A stretch of DNA of 56,726 nt, from NCBI GenBank assembly GCA_027576995.1, contig JANBQC010000122.1:1-56726 (forward strand). The letters run 5' to 3'. The notes below the pieces were generated by a model. That model did not search any database, had not been told where the DNA came from, and saw nothing but the letters and a program-made list of their open reading frames with translations. Position numbers and translations under genes: made by a program. How positions within the stretch are numbered: the stretch's first letter is position 1; each line of letters opens with the position of its first letter. Positions 41,815 to 52,827 of this stretch are shown one piece after another. This DNA is from Dimargaris cristalligena (taxonomy: Eukaryota; Kickxellomycota; Dimargaritomycetes; Dimargaritales; Dimargaritaceae).

Positions 41815-44724
41815 ATGTTTGTCGTTAAACGAGGTAAGTCCGTCTTCCCTACCCAAGTTTAATTCGACCGAGGTGCATTTAGTCGAGGCTGTCCCGGTGA
41901 GACCCCTCACTCTCGGGCAGCCTTCTCGGCGGCATCCAATTTTTCAACCCGGTTGTGGCCCGCAATCTCTTACTAACCGACGGTTCAAGCATCTTATACT
42001 CGCACCACTAACATCTGTCTTCCTTAGATGGTCGCCGTGAACGCGTGGCCTTTGACAAGATCACCGCCCGGATCGTCAAGCTCTGCTATGGCCTCGACAC
42101 CAACTACGTCGATCCCCCCGCCGTCGCCCAAAAGGTACCGTATATTAAAACTGCTCTCCCACCCACACAACCTTGCTACACAGGCAGTGTACACCACTAA
42201 CCTGCCGCACTGCTGGCCCATCGTAATACAGCCCTGGGGCCTATTGGTTCAATCACCCTGGCCTGTGCCTCTATCTAACCCTATGTCCCCCACCCCTTCT
42301 TTTCCTCCCACCCCCTAGGTTATCACGGGTGTGTACCAAGGCGTTACCACCATGGAACTCGACAACCTGGCCGCCGAAACCGCCGCCTACCTGACCACCA
42401 AGCACCCCGATTACGCCATCCTGGCCGCACGTATTGCCATCTCCAACCTGCACAAGGAGACCCGCAAACAGTTCTCGGCCACCATCGAGGATCTCTATCA
42501 CTACAAGGACCCTAAGACCGGCAAGCCCGCCTCCATGATCAGTGAGGACACCTACCAGGTGGTCATGCAGAATGCCGACCGCTTCAACTCCGCCATCATT
42601 TACGACCGTGATTTCAACTACAACTTCTTCGGCTTCAAGACCTTGGAACGGTCCTATCTGCTGCGCATCAACGGCAAAGTGGCCGAGCGCCCCCAGCACA
42701 TGGTGATGCGCGTCGCCGTGGGTATCCACGGTGAGGACATTGATGCGGCCATTGAAACCTACAACCTCATGTCCGAGAAGTTCTTCACCCATGCCTCCCC
42801 CACCCTATTCAACGCCGGAACCCCGCGTCCCCAACTGTCCAGCTGCTTCTTGCTTACCATGCAGGATGACTCCATCGAAGGCATCTACAACACCCTCAAG
42901 ACCTGCGCCAATATCTCCAAGACCGCTGGTGGCATTGGTCTCAATATCCACAATATCCGCTCCACCGGTTCCTACATTGCCGGCACCAACGGCTACTCCA
43001 ACGGCATTGTCCCTATGCTGCGTGTGTTCAACAATACCGCCCGTTACGTCGATCAGGGCGGTAACAAGCGCCCCGGGGCCTTCGCCATCTACCTCGAGCC
43101 CTGGCACCCGGATATCTTCGAATTCCTGGATCTGCGCAAGAACCACGGCAAGGAAGAGAGCCGCGCCCGCGATTTGTTCTACGCCCTGTGGATCCCTGAC
43201 CTGTTCATGCAGCGCGTCCAGGAGAACGGTGACTGGTGCCTGTTCTGCCCCAACGAAGCCCCCAACCTGCACGAAACTTGGGGCGAGGAATTCAACCAGC
43301 TCTACCTTAGCTACGAAAAGAAGGGTCTGGCGCGCAAGACCCTGCCCGCCCAGAAGCTCTGGTACGCTATCCTGGAGGCCCAGATTGAAACCGGCAATCC
43401 TTTCATGCTGTACAAGGATGCCTGCAACCGCAAGTCCAACCAACAGAACCTGGGGACCATCAAGTGCTCCAACCTGTGTACCGAAATCGTCGAATTCTCC
43501 AGCGCCGATGAAGTAGCCGTCTGCAACCTGGCCTCCATTGCCCTACCCCAGTTCGTCGATGATAAAGACACGTTCAATTTCGAGCGTCTGCACAGTGTGA
43601 CCAAGGTGGTGACCCGCAACCTGAACAAAATCATCGACATCAACTACTACCCCGTGGAAGAATGCCAGCGCTCCAACTTCCGCCACCGGCCCATCGGGAT
43701 GGGTGTCCAGGGTCTGGCCGATGCCTTTATGAAAATGCGCATGCCTTTTGATTCGCCCGAGGCCCGCAAACTGAACCGCCAAATCTTCGAGACCATCTAC
43801 CACGCCGGTCTGGAGTCCTCGTGCGAACTGGCCCAGGAATTGGGACCTTATGAGACGTACGAAGGCTCGCCCATGTCCAAGGGCTTGCTCCAGTTTGATA
43901 TGTGGGACGGTGCGGAACCCACCGACCTGATGGACTGGGACTCCCTCCGGGAGAAGATCCGCAAATACGGTGTCCGTAACTCTCTCCTCGTGGCGCCCAT
44001 GCCCACGGCCTCCACCTCCCAGATCCTGGGTAACAACGAATGTTTCGAACCCTACACCAGCAACATCTACACCCGCCGCGTTCTAGCTGGTGAGTTCCAG
44101 GTCGTCAACCCCTGGCTCCTGCGCGACTTGGTGGACTTGGGCCTCTGGAACGACCACATGAAGAACCGCATCATCTCCGACAGCGGGTCGGTCCAACATG
44201 TACCCTCCATCCCGCAGGAAATCAAGGATCTGTACAAAACGGCCTGGGAACTGTCCCAGAAGGTCATCATCGACATGGCCGCCGACCGCGGGGCCTTTAT
44301 TGATCAATCCCAGTCGTTGAACATCTTCATGGCCGAGGCGGACTTCGCTAAACTGACCAGCATGCACTTTTACGGCTGGAAAAAGGGTTTGAAGACCGGG
44401 ATGTATTACCTGCGCACCCGGCCGGCCGTCGATGCCATTAAATTTACGGTCGATCAACTGGCTCTGCGGGAAGGTACCGCCGGTCCTACACCGAAAACAA
44501 CATTGTCAACGGCGGCGACGGGCACTAGCAGCGGTGGTGGTGCTTCGGCGGCGAGCCCTGGTTCAGGGGCGGCCCCATCGACTCCCGTGGCTGGCGGTCT
44601 GGCGGGTTCCGGGGGTGCGGATGTGGGCACTTCGGTAACCAGCGAAGAGGAAGCCAGTCGGCAATTGGCGGCCCTCATGTGCTCCATTGAAAACAAAGAC
44701 GCCTGCACTATGTGCAGCGGTTAA
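41815..44724 (+). CDS. RNR1: ribonucleotide reductase large subunit, three exons
   Basis: Exons 41815-41833 (only 19 bases), 42028-42134 and 42319-44724 give 843 residues. The joined start [22 protein letters not shown] is the class I ATP-cone opening. Active-site residues follow yeast numbering closely: C218 (QLSSCFLL), N427/C429/E431 ([12 protein letters not shown]) and C444 ([10 protein letters not shown]). The C-terminus CTMCSG carries the redox-shuttle cysteines 838 and 841. Before it is an unusually long Ala/Gly/Ser/Thr linker (about residues 755-810). Family knowledge: it reduces ribonucleoside diphosphates to deoxy forms with the small subunit and is allosterically controlled by ATP/dATP at the N-terminal cone. 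Donors are GTAAGT and GTACCG; acceptors are CCTTAG and CCCTAG. Confidence 0.97.
41834..42027 (+). other. intron 1 of RNR1
   Basis: 194 bases, GTAAGT...CCTTAG, phase 1, after a 19-base first coding exon. Confidence 0.9.
42135..42318 (+). other. intron 2 of RNR1
   Basis: 184 bases, GTACCG...CCCTAG, phase 0. Confidence 0.88.
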
Positions 44725-47700
44725 CTTTTTTCGCAGCTTTTTGTTTTATATATTAGCTATATCGACGTCGCTAACTCACCTGGCTTTGGCTTGGGCCCCT
44801 GGAATGAGAAGATGGGCTTGCTGAGCACCACGAATTAGGCACTGCTACTGTTACTACTACCACTACTACTATTCTTATCTCTTTTCTATCTTTTCTTTTT
44901 GTTTTTCGTTGCTAATTTTCGCTTTTTTAATGGCCGTTTTATACTTATTAATGCCGCACCCAGATTTGCCATATTTTATGGTGGACTAGACACCTTTTGC
45001 TTCAACATATTTGATTGACTTTAGTCAGCCTTCTGGGATATTCAATTTTATTTTTTTTATGGTCATGGAACTACCACCGTGTATTGGTTTTAACTAAAAT
45101 GTCATTGTAAACTAATCAGTGTGGAATTCTATCGTTGAATAGAGGGTATGTTATATATTCGCTAATGTGGTGATTGAGTCGGTGGGGTAGATGAGGTTTA
45201 TTTAAACCATAATCATTCATGGGAACGAGCTAAGTGATTTATCCAATAGTCAACTGAACTTGGTCATAATAGAGCCAATTAGTAGATGTTGATGGACATG
45301 GCAGCCTCTGTCCGCCCAAGTGGTTAATACAGCGACTTTCGATCATTGTAAAATATCAAAGATTTCTTGCTTACTCCCGACATATGGGCCGTGGTTGAAA
45401 AAATACCGAGGCCGTACATACTAACTACTCTGGTAGGATTGTACCCCGATCTATCGATGCTAGCGGTGAAGGGCTTTAAAACACCCAATCCACTGTGCTC
45501 CAAAACAACTAATACTGGATACCACTCGCGCCTCAGGCTAACTAGTTGACCCCAGAGGCACAGGATTGATGCAATATATATCATGTTAAAATCAGCATTT
45601 ATCATTATGAAATTGACCCTCAGTTAGTATTGGGGTTTTAAGCAGCCAAATGGCGATATCCCTTCAACCCCTCCCCCATTAGTATTCTCGGCCAAGTAGG
45701 GGTACTTATTAGGATACCCTATGGTGCTACTTTCACCCAAAACCCACGATATGGACTCTATATTGGTTCAGAGGTGGCCAAATCCCACTAAAGAATATCG
45801 TTAAATACAACCCTACACAACCATTGTTGAATCATCGCATATAAAAGTGACATATACTGGAATTTATATTTCAGTACTAGATAAGAGTTGGGTGTAAAAA
45901 ATCAGGCGTGTATGAGGCATATAGACTTATTCAAATAGACCAATAAATTCAGGTAAATTTCCAAACGAAATCGTAGAAATAGCTGTGATTAGGTGGCTAC
46001 GAATATGCTTTATTCACAACGGATGCATTGCTTGATGAAATAAACTTAGGGCTCAACAAACTATCTCTAAAGTACTCGTACAGTCATGGCCAGCAAAAGT
46101 GAGACAAACCTGAGACAAAAAATCAATGTGATAAGGGACCACATTTTGAGCCCCGATTTTTTTTATTCATATTTCTTTCTATTTAAATAGTTTATACCAT
46201 AACTAATTAATTCGTGTCCCCTCTTCATCATGTCATATACAGATTTGTCCCCTAAGAAACAAGAAATTCTCTACAATATATTTAAAGAGGGTATAAAGAT
46301 CTTAAAAATTATATAAAAAATTCCGTATTTCATAAGCTATAGTTTACTGGATAATAAAAATAAGTAATGATATTAGCTTAAAGGCTCCTAAGCAACATGA
46401 GGGCTGTAACAAGATCCTCAATAATTTTGATAAGTGTAGACTAGGCAGATACATGGTAACCCATCTATTTAATACTAACTAGAGCTTTATGGCTACCATC
46501 TTCAGTGGTTAAAGTATATTATGATAGATAATCCAAAGGGCATTGAAAGATGCCAATATAAACCACCCGATAGCAAGAAAGAAGCTATATATATTACCTA
46601 CTAACTAGATAAAGCACCTTGGCTTTGCAAAAGAGTACAAATATTGGAGCAATAAAAAGTAGAAATCTGTCTTTTTGTTTTATATAAAAATTTATTTTGG
46701 ATTAGGGGTACCTATGTGAACCAGAGAGTACTCTGAAGGCCCAGTTAGGCCTACACCCACAAAAACTATCTACTAATAGTTAGTTCTAGCCATCAATACC
46801 TTGTAGTTTGGGGGGGGGGATCCACAACTCAGGCAAGATCAAAATTATATTTTAGGAGAAGCCCCTCACCAAGCCCTTCCAGCAAAGAAGGATGGTTAGC
46901 AGTATCTATTTGGCTATGTTAAAGGGCTAGGTAACTCCAGTAAGGGACAATCTTATTAAAGAAGGTAATGTGGTAAAAATTCAGTAAGTTAATATAAGAT
47001 TATACACAACCACAATGGTGAAAGTATGTCTGTCTGAGAAGAAGTATGAGGTCTTAGATTAGCCTGCTCAAAGTCTTGACTTAAGTCTAATTGAGTACAC
47101 CTGGATCTAGATAAAGATGGGCCTAGCTAAGAAGTATACAGGTCATTGGTCCTGGGATGAAGCTATATACATTGTTAATTCAATGTAGGAAGTTATTAAT
47201 ACAGCCTACCTGGCAGCATATTGTGAGAGCATACCAATTAAAATCCAGGCTATACTTAATGCTAAGGGTAGTCTGACCTGGTATTAAATAAAAATATTCT
47301 GCTTTGCTCTGGCTTTCTAATGCAATTATTTTTACTATAAACGGTGCTAAATACAAGTAGATACATTGAATTGAAATAATGGCATTATTTTATTTTTTTA
47401 CACTAATACTGGGTGTCTCACTTTTGCTGGCCATGGCTATACTACTCACACCACTATTACCAATAAGGGGGATATATATATTTATAGGGTAAAGGTATGT
47501 AAAAATGAGAGAAACCAAGGTATAAAAATTGGAGTGGGGAAGGTGATGGTGAGGGCCAGTATAACTTAAATTGCATCACACAAAGGCCACAGATGGAAAA
47601 ATAATAACACGGTAGGTGAGCAACATAGGCCATCTTTTACCCAAACCCAAACCTTCACCCCTCCCCCGCTTTAACCTAGAATGCCAAAAAGACAGTAAAA

Positions 47701-47974
47701 TTTTAGAGAACTTGAATTGAATATAAAAAGAAGAGAAAAGACTGGTATTAAAAAAAATAGTGCGAACACTGCGGCCCAATAGGGATATATAGAGCCACTA
47801 TGTTATGAAGCTTCCTTTTCTAACCCTTAAGTGACTAAAATCTCCCCCTTGCAAATGCAGGATGGATAATCAAGAGGGGGAGGGGAGGGGAAACCCTGTC
47901 GGTCGGGCAGGAAGGAAATTCACTACAAATAGAAAAAAAACGATGGATTAGAAAGGGGGGAGGGGTATTGGGAC
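44725..47974. other. gene-free region carrying a Tc1-like relic
   Basis: The RNR1 3' flank is T-rich. Apart from the dead Tc1-like element (46081-47439) no coding signal is seen; the frames at 45324-45605 and 47576-47779 are featureless. Confidence 0.6.
46081..47439 (+). mobile_element. Tc1-like transposon, complete ends, dead transposase
   Basis: 1359 bp. The left TIR (CATGGCCAGCAAAAGTGAGA from 46085) recurs inverted at the right end (TCTCACTTTTGCTGGCCATG, to about 47435), with about 22 bases identical. TA flanks both ends (46079-46080 and 47440-47441). Broken frames read an N-terminal helix-turn-helix part (LSPKKQEILYNIFKEGIKI) and a C-terminal Tc1 block: PAQSLDLSLIEYTW, then ESIPIKIQAILNAKGSLTWY and TAA. 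A TAG stands where the WPAQS Trp belongs. Other stops are scattered, so it cannot encode transposase. CpG is absent from 46570 to 47340. Confidence 0.88.
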
Positions 47975-50857
47975 TTAGGCCCGGGCCTGGTAACCACCCC
48001 GGCGGTTAGAGTCGAAAGACCGACCTCCGCCCATAGGGTTGCCACCACCACTTTGGTTCCGGCGACCCTGCTGTTGGTCACCACGGTTCGAACGGTTGCC
48101 GTATCCGGTACGGGACTGGCCATCCTGGTTGTTATTGTTCGACTGACGGCCCTGGTGACCAGACCGCTGGTAACCCCCGCGTCCGCCCCGACCGCCGCCC
48201 CGTCCACCACGCTGGTCGCCGCGGTGTTTACCGTCCCGGCCACCCTTGCCTCCGGCGGATTCATCCTCCTCGTCATTCTCGTCCTTGTTCTGGGAGGTGA
48301 CCTTTTGGTCAAACAGTTTTTCGTTACTCTCGACCAGGTTCACCACCTTGTCGGCGAACGACAGGGACAGCTGTTGGACCTTGCTGGGGTCGATCTTGTG
48401 GAAGATGATCAGCTCACCAACCCGGTCCAAGGAGGCTACCAGCTCTTCGTGCCAGATCAGCTTGGAGATGATGCGGTAGACGGAGCTCAGTTCGAGACTG
48501 AACATGGCCGCCAGAGTGGGCAGGGCCATGGTGTCGTAGAAGGGAGCGTAGGTGAACAGATAGGTGCGCAGACCCTCTTCCTTGATACGGTCGGTGAGCA
48601 TAGCCTTGATCTGGTCACTGCCGGTGGACATCAAGTCCCAGATACGGATGTCCCGGATCAGTTGGTCACACTTGGCCCAGTCACCCACCGCCAGGGCACG
48701 GGAGGCGCTCAGAATATGGTCGCGGGTATTCTCCGGGGGACCGGTGAAGATCTGGCGTTCGTGGAAGTCCAACAGGCGCAGGAAGACCCGGGAGATGATG
48801 TGCTTACGGGCGTTGGGGTCGTTGGTACCGCCGGCCTGGGCCATGGCGGGAATTTCCAGCAACATGCAGCTGGTCAAGTAGACGCACTCCAACATTTCCA
48901 AGTTAATGTGCATGTGGAAGGGCAATTGACGCTGACGCTCCAGCAGCTCCTGTTCGGGATTCAGGACGCCGTTGCGGGGGTTGTGCACGCCCTGGGCCAG
49001 CAGTTCCTTCTGGCGACCGGTGGCAAAAATGTCCTGGAGGGCCGAGTGGCACTCACGGACGAATCCCTGACGGAAGGCGCACAGACCGAGCTGAACCAAG
49101 GCCCGGTTGTAGAGCACCTGGGTTTCGATATCGAAGCCCATGATGTTTTCCTGCAAATGGGACATGAGCATCATGTCACGGGCCGCGTGGAATCGGTCGT
49201 GCAGGGCGTGGTTGTAAATGTGGCAAATGATACCACGGGTGCGCAGCAGGGGCTCGCCGTGACGGTACAGGTAGGCGCAGAGCTGGTGGACCAGTAGAGA
49301 GGGTTCGGCGGCCTGGTTGTAGTCGATAATCTCGGAGTGCAGACGGTTGGGGTAGGACTCCCGGAGACGGGCCTCGAGGGTAGCAATCACCTGATCGGGC
49401 TTATAGTAGAGGTGCTCAATCCGGCGCATAACGGCGCGACCGGTGCTCTCCTTCATCTGACGGGACTCAAAGTAGTTTTGGGCGCGGGCAATCAGCGAGT
49501 ACAGGGCACTCTGGTTGCGCAGGCGACGCAGGTAATCGGTGGTGTGGGGGTCGAGTGCCTGCAGGGACTTGGTGTATTCGTCGTCCAGACGGTCCACAAA
49601 GGAGATGATAGAGCCCAGAACCTCGTTGCGGACCTTGGGGTCCTCAGACATAGGGTCGCTTTCGGCGCGCTCGTGAACCTTCACCTCGGGGGCGGCCTCG
49701 AGGGTATCCAAAATGCGGTTCAGGTCACCCAGGGCCAGGTTCCATACATCGAAGCGCAGGTAACCACCGGAGATGGCCTGTTGGTCGAAACGCACGGAGA
49801 CCGACAGAAGCAGGATGCGAACAATGTCGGAGGGCTCGGTGGCCACGTTGAGGAGCCGCTGGATAGTCTTGAGCTGGCTGTGACGGTTGATACCACGCTT
49901 ACCCCGGGATTCTAGGATGGTCTGGAGGGCAGCGGGAATATCACGAGCGGTGAGGGTGGAGGGCAGGGCGCCGGCCTTGGCCTTGGGGGCGGCCTTAGGA
50001 GTAGGCTCAACCTTGGGGGTCTCGACGGGTTTGGTCTTCTTGGCCTTCTTAGCCGGGGCCGGGGCGGGGGCAGCGGCGGCGGCCTTGGGCTTGTCCTTTT
50101 TCAGCCAGCGATTGATACCGGCGGCGGGGCGATCGTCGTCGGAGTCGGAGGATGACTCGTCCGAATCGGAGGGCCACGAGTCCGAGTCGGAACCACTGCC
50201 AGCCGGGGCGGGCTTGGGAGCAGCGGCGGCCTTGGGCTTCGTAGTAGCCACAGGGACCACTTGTTCTTCCTCTTCCGAATCGGCTTCGGAACCCTCGTCA
50301 CTCCCGCTGTCGGCCGACAGAACGGGGTTGGCACGATAGGCGGAGATGGCCTCTTCGTAGTCCTTGTTGATCTTACGGGACTTTTGCTTCATAGCGTTCA
50401 GGGCCTTGGCGTGCAGACCGTTGGACATCTTCTGCTTCTTAGCGGTGATCTCTTTGATGGCATCGTCGATAGCCACCAGACCACGGATATAGAAGCGCGG
50501 GGGCTGTCCGTTGGTCAGGAAGGTAGATCCAAACTTGGGGATCAGTTTGACGATGCTGTCGAACTCGGAGTTGACGAGGGCCCAGTCGTTGCCTTTGAGG
50601 GCCTGGGTGATTTTGTTGATGTGGGAGCGGAGCTGGTCAAAGCGCTTGTCCTTGGCGGACCGGACGACACGCTTGACGTCCTCCTCGCTCTCGGAGTCGG
50701 AGGAGTAGGCACCACGGGCAAAGCGGGTGTTGGCGACCGGGGCCTCGGCGGGGCGGCGGGTGCTGATGACGGGCTGCTCATCCTCGCTATTGTACGAGGA
50801 ATCGGATGAACTTGAGGACGACTCACTGTCGCTATCACCGCGGAAAAAGCGCGACAT
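47975..50857 (-). CDS. NIP1: translation initiation factor eIF3 subunit c
   Basis: 960 residues, single exon, ATG at 50857. The N-terminus MSRFFRGDSDSESSSSSSD is typical of eIF3c, with acidic Ser clusters that are likely CK2-type sites. An Ala/Pro/Lys-rich linker follows (about residues 205-300). The body has FDSIVKLIPKFG, DYLRRLRNQSALYSLIARAQNYFE and QLCAYLYRHGEPLLRTRGIICHIYNHAL, and a PCI domain near FSLELSSVYRIISKLIWHEEL. The C-terminus is an Arg/Gly tail with several RGG repeats and Asn/Gln-rich stretches. Family knowledge: it is a core eIF3 subunit that contacts eIF1/eIF5 and the 40S ribosome during start-codon selection. No intron is needed. Confidence 0.97.
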   Translation of the reverse strand: MSRFFRGDSDSESSSSSSDSSYNSEDEQPVISTRRPAEAPVANTRFARGAYSSDSESEEDVKRVVRSAKDKRFDQLRSHINKITQALKGNDWALVNSEFDSIVKLIPKFGSTFLTNGQPPRFYIRGLVAIDDAIKEITAKKQKMSNGLHAKALNAMKQKSRKINKDYEEAISAYRANPVLSADSGSDEGSEADSEEEEQVVPVATTKPKAAAAPKPAPAGSGSDSDSWPSDSDESSSDSDDDRPAAGINRWLKKDKPKAAAAAPAPAPAKKAKKTKPVETPKVEPTPKAAPKAKAGALPSTLTARDIPAALQTILESRGKRGINRHSQLKTIQRLLNVATEPSDIVRILLLSVSVRFDQQAISGGYLRFDVWNLALGDLNRILDTLEAAPEVKVHERAESDPMSEDPKVRNEVLGSIISFVDRLDDEYTKSLQALDPHTTDYLRRLRNQSALYSLIARAQNYFESRQMKESTGRAVMRRIEHLYYKPDQVIATLEARLRESYPNRLHSEIIDYNQAAEPSLLVHQLCAYLYRHGEPLLRTRGIICHIYNHALHDRFHAARDMMLMSHLQENIMGFDIETQVLYNRALVQLGLCAFRQGFVRECHSALQDIFATGRQKELLAQGVHNPRNGVLNPEQELLERQRQLPFHMHINLEMLECVYLTSCMLLEIPAMAQAGGTNDPNARKHIISRVFLRLLDFHERQIFTGPPENTRDHILSASRALAVGDWAKCDQLIRDIRIWDLMSTGSDQIKAMLTDRIKEEGLRTYLFTYAPFYDTMALPTLAAMFSLELSSVYRIISKLIWHEELVASLDRVGELIIFHKIDPSKVQQLSLSFADKVVNLVESNEKLFDQKVTSQNKDENDEEDESAGGKGGRDGKHRGDQRGGRGGGRGGRGGYQRSGHQGRQSNNNNQDGQSRTGYGNRSNRGDQQQGRRNQSGGGNPMGGGRSFDSNRRGGYQARA

Positions 50858-51282
50858 GGCTGTGAAGTGGGTAGGTAGGTACCGAAAGAGACGGAGCTGA
50901 GATGAAGGTTCACAGATAAGGACCGACTATAGCGAATAACAGGTAGTCAGATGGGCGGGATCAAGGCTAAACGGAAGAGGGATCGAGCTGGATCACCTGG
51001 TTTGGCCAAATAGCGGGATGGGGTGGGGAGTGAGAAAGCCGAGTAACGGACAAAGCCAAAGAGATCGGGAAAGGGGGAACAGTGGGATACTCCGAGTCCA
51101 GCTGATCGGTGGCTGTGGAGGTAAAGGGGGTTGGAGGAAGCCCAGGGAACTGAACCGTCAGATGAGTGAGGCCTGTGGTGGAGACCTCTCGCATTTTTTC
51201 AGTGGTGTAGTATAGGCCTTGTACCTACCATCCACCGCAAAAATCACCTTGGCTAAAGCAACGGACCATGGAGGAATAGGTA

Positions 51283-51290
51283 TCACGTGA
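51283..51290. promoter_or_regulatory. TCACGTGA E-box upstream of NIP1
   Basis: Exact octamer in ATCACGTGAT, about 425 bases 5' of the NIP1 ATG, with the same 10-base palindrome as the ZWF1 site. Confidence 0.45.
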
Positions 51291-52185
51291 TGTTGGGAAC
51301 CCCAGGCCCCAACTCCGCCGTACTTTCCAATGGGTATAGAAAAGGAGGGAGAGGGTTGGTTGGTTTTACTGAGAGGAGGAGGAGGCAGTCCAATGGGCAG
51401 CTTAAAGGCCAGTAGTGATGCTGGGTCAGCGTGAGGGATATGGAATGCCTTATATTCAACGAGGAACAACCTGCAACGTAACAAGCCCACTACTTAGCAC
51501 ATTAGAGAGTGCTTAATGTGAACTGACACCCGCATATCTCACTAATGGCGGCAGCTGACCACGGCCCATCCAGTTAATGGGCTGTGTAGGTAAGGAATGC
51601 TGATTAGCAGCGAGATTCAATAATATTATACCCGGCTGGCTTAGCAGCACGGCCAAACCCAGTCTGCTTTCGCGTAGTTGTACTAAATGCCACCTAGGGG
51701 ATTATATGCGCATAGAGGGACTGCCCGGGGGGTTGATGTACCGAGCTTCCTGATATTGCAATTGCCTTGTTTCGAGTATTAGGGAAATGCGAATAGACGC
51801 ATTCCTTTATTTGTTCTCTCTTTTGTACTAGAGTATATAGTAAGATAGATAGTTGGGTGTAAAGGTTGTTTCTTCTCTTGGTGACGCGGATGAATTAGTC
51901 TGGGGGGTTTCGATTGGTCCTTTGCAGGACTTGCAAACACCAGACAGAGCCGGCTAGTTGGTCTCTTGTCGCCGTTATCTGGGCGATGTGCTAATGATAA
52001 GACTAATATACTCTCATCTGCAGTAGTGAGTCATTATTGGGTAGCACTAAGGCAATCCCACTGACTGCCCTAGCCAATTAATGGCCGTCACTGTACACAC
52101 CTATTTTTTTTTTCAATTCGGCTCAACAGGAGAAGAGGCTGTTCCTCTCACTAACTCATGCTAACCCTCTCCCACCCCACACGGG

Positions 52186-52192
52186 TATATAA
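52186..52192 (+). promoter_or_regulatory. TATA box, possible CPA2 promoter
   Basis: TATATAA in GGGTATATAACTC, 636 bases before the ATG. A transcript from here would have a long pyrimidine-rich leader or a leader intron. A second TATA-like stretch is near 52360. Confidence 0.35.
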
Positions 52193-52626
52193 CTCAGGCC
52201 CAGATCGGCCCCCTTCGGCTCCTCCCCCTCCATACCATTCCATTCCATATCCTCTGCTTTCGCTGGCTCTCCTGTGCCCATTTAACCGCCCTCTACCACT
52301 GCCTCCTTTTAGCGTGACTATGATCTAACCTTTCCTAGATCATCCTAACTTGCGCCCTTTTATATATTATAAATGCTCGCGGTGTACGTCCACGCCCAAG
52401 AGAAAAATTCCTCCGACTATCTGCCCGACCAGATCTGGAAAACCTCCGGGCTCTAAGTTCATCTTCGATCTCGTCCGCTCCGTTGCTCTCTTCGTTTGTC
52501 CGTTTTCTCTTTAAGTATATTCCCCCTCCTTCGAGTACCTGACTACTGAAGCAGGTCGTATTGTTTTAACCAGCCGTCTTTACCTATCACCGCAATCTTC
52601 TTCGGACGATTCCCCGTTTCGTTCAC

Positions 52627-52634
52627 TCACGTGA
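52627..52634. promoter_or_regulatory. TCACGTGA E-box upstream of CPA2
   Basis: Exact octamer in CTCACGTGACT, 194 bases before the CPA2 ATG; the closest of the six copies to a start codon. Confidence 0.45.
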
Positions 52635-52827
52635 CTTATAACTCAACACTTCCTTTTCTTTTACCTCGGCTTTTTTACCCGGTGGTGAACAGTCACAGCG
52701 AATCCTTCCTTCCCCTTTTTTTCGCTGCTCTCGGTTTAATAGTAGTGGCTGTAGTGTCTCATCGCTTTCTAGCGCTACTACTCCTTCCCCGCATTCCTTC
52801 CTTCCGTGCGCTTTATCGTCTGCCCAC

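Larger units (their letters stand above)
50858..52827. promoter_or_regulatory. divergent intergenic region, NIP1 and CPA2
   Basis: About 2 kb with no gene seen. It contains a TCACGTGA box on each side (51283 toward NIP1, 52627 toward CPA2), a T-rich run near 52107, a TATA box at 52186 and a long pyrimidine-rich stretch to the CPA2 ATG. A branch-like CTAACC followed by TTTCCTAG near 52320-52340 might mark a 5' leader intron, not provable here. Confidence 0.5.

Noticed and set aside
48053..49297. 414-codon plus-strand frame opposite NIP1
   Set aside because: Antisense shadow of eIF3c with no domain.
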